Assembly: GCA_014381465.1 (NCBI GenBank)
Contig: JACNLP010000037.1
Span: 1 to 49,673 of the forward strand
Length of the DNA: 49,673 nt
Source: Flavobacteriales bacterium
GTDB taxonomy: Bacteria > Bacteroidota > Bacteroidia > Flavobacteriales > BACL11
Reading direction: 5' to 3'
How positions within the stretch are numbered: the first letter of the stretch is position 1; each line of letters starts with the position of its first letter. This document shows positions 48,912 through 49,673 of this stretch, piece after piece. Under the pieces are notes generated by a model, which made no database searches, was not told where the DNA came from, and saw only the letters and a program-made list of their open reading frames with translations. The translations under genes and the position numbers were made by a program.

Positions 48912-49673
48912 TTTGTAGGTTCTTATATACCTCCATTAAATTCTTTGCAATTTTATCATCAGTAAAATTCTGTACATATCTATAGCCCTCTTCTGTCATT
49001 TCTTTTTGAAGTTCTTTTGAGTTTTGAATTTCTAAAATTGCAGTTTTCATTTCAGAATTTGAAAGTGGGTTGATGTATTTTGTAAATTGCCCTCCTGCTT
49101 CCGAAAAGCAACCATCTTTTGAAGTTATGACAGGAGTTTTACTAAATAATGATTCTAAAATAGGTATTCCAAAACCTTCAAATATTGATGGGTAAATCAT
49201 GATTTCAGCAGATTGGTAAATTGCTGCCATTTCTTCAAGTGAAAGCCCACTTAAAAACATTACCCTATCTGATAAATTATTTTCAGCAATAAATCGTAAA
49301 CATTTTATTTTGTAGGACTTTCCATTCCCAATAATAACTAGTTTTTGATTTGGTAATTCCGTTAAAGTTTCAAGTAAAGTAAGTAGATTCTTTCTTTCTT
49401 CAATTGTTCCAACATAAAGTAAATAATTAGTTGGCAGGTTAAATTTTGAAAGCGTATTATTTCTTTTTTCATCAGAAATGGCTCCTTGAAATATTGAATT
49501 ACAACCTTGATAAACAACTGTTATTTTTTCTTCAGAAATATTGAAAAAATCAATAATATCCTGTTTAGTTTGCACACTTACAGCAATTATTTTATCAGCT
49601 CTTTGGCAAGCAGATTTAAATTTCTTAAGATAAATTCGTCTGTCAATTGCTTTAAATAAATGAGGGTAACGAA
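48904..49673 (-). CDS. Glycosyltransferase family 1 (5' end beyond window)
   Basis: YLLYVGTIEERKNLLTLLETL, AEIMIYPSIFEGFGIPILESL; reading frame stays open to the window edge (FRYPHLFKAIDRRIYLKKFKSACQRADKIIAVS upstream of the ORF-track start). Confidence 0.88.
   Translation of the reverse strand, partial: RYPHLFKAIDRRIYLKKFKSACQRADKIIAVSVQTKQDIIDFFNISEEKITVVYQGCNSIFQGAISDEKRNNTLSKFNLPTNYLLYVGTIEERKNLLTLLETLTELPNQKLVIIGNGKSYKIKCLRFIAENNLSDRVMFLSGLSLEEMAAIYQSAEIMIYPSIFEGFGIPILESLFSKTPVITSKDGCFSEAGGQFTKYINPLSNSEMKTAILEIQNSKELQKEMTEEGYRYVQNFTDDKIAKNLMEVYKNLQNG

Noticed and set aside
1-49673. tRNA/rRNA genes, prophage, IS elements, biosynthetic gene cluster
   Set aside because: No recognisable transposase, integrase, phage structural gene, tRNA cloverleaf or biosynthetic core enzyme was seen by eye; a tRNAscan/Infernal run would be needed to exclude small RNAs.

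Overview
AT-rich window that looks like a chromosomal segment of a marine-type Bacteroidota (Flavobacteriales-like) genome. The taxonomic call is inference from gene content: PorQ, T9SS C-terminal domains, SprB repeats, and TTTG/TAnnTTTG promoters. Housekeeping genes (parE/parC, rpsA, pyrR-pyrB, cmk-ispH, ychF, miaA, CCA-adding enzyme, tsaC, split transketolase, methylmalonyl-CoA mutase, meaB) alternate with secreted proteins. The most striking signal is a short conserved C-terminal tag, roughly [K]-[L]-x-K-[IV]-x-D-V-L-G-R-[EK]-x(5-10)-T-P-L-F-Y-I-Y-D-D-G-T-V-E-K-R-I-I-I-E. It ends seven otherwise unrelated proteins: an exonuclease/endonuclease/phosphatase-fold protein, a Cys-repeat protein, an FG-GAP protein, a deiodinase-like redoxin, a DUF1566-like protein, a choice-of-anchor-B protein, and a truncated ORF at the left edge. 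The same window also carries one ordinary type-A and three type-B T9SS C-terminal domains. Other points of interest: a single-ORF MutA-MutB fusion, a VWA gene between the two transketolase halves, a membrane gene between parE and parC, a plastocyanin-like domain on a SprB-repeat protein, an ECF sigma ORF with no ATG/GTG/TTG before its conserved region, a near-leaderless pyrR whose promoter overlaps the rpsA terminator, and an exact direct repeat of at least 220 bp. No tRNA, rRNA, CRISPR array, IS element or prophage was recognised.
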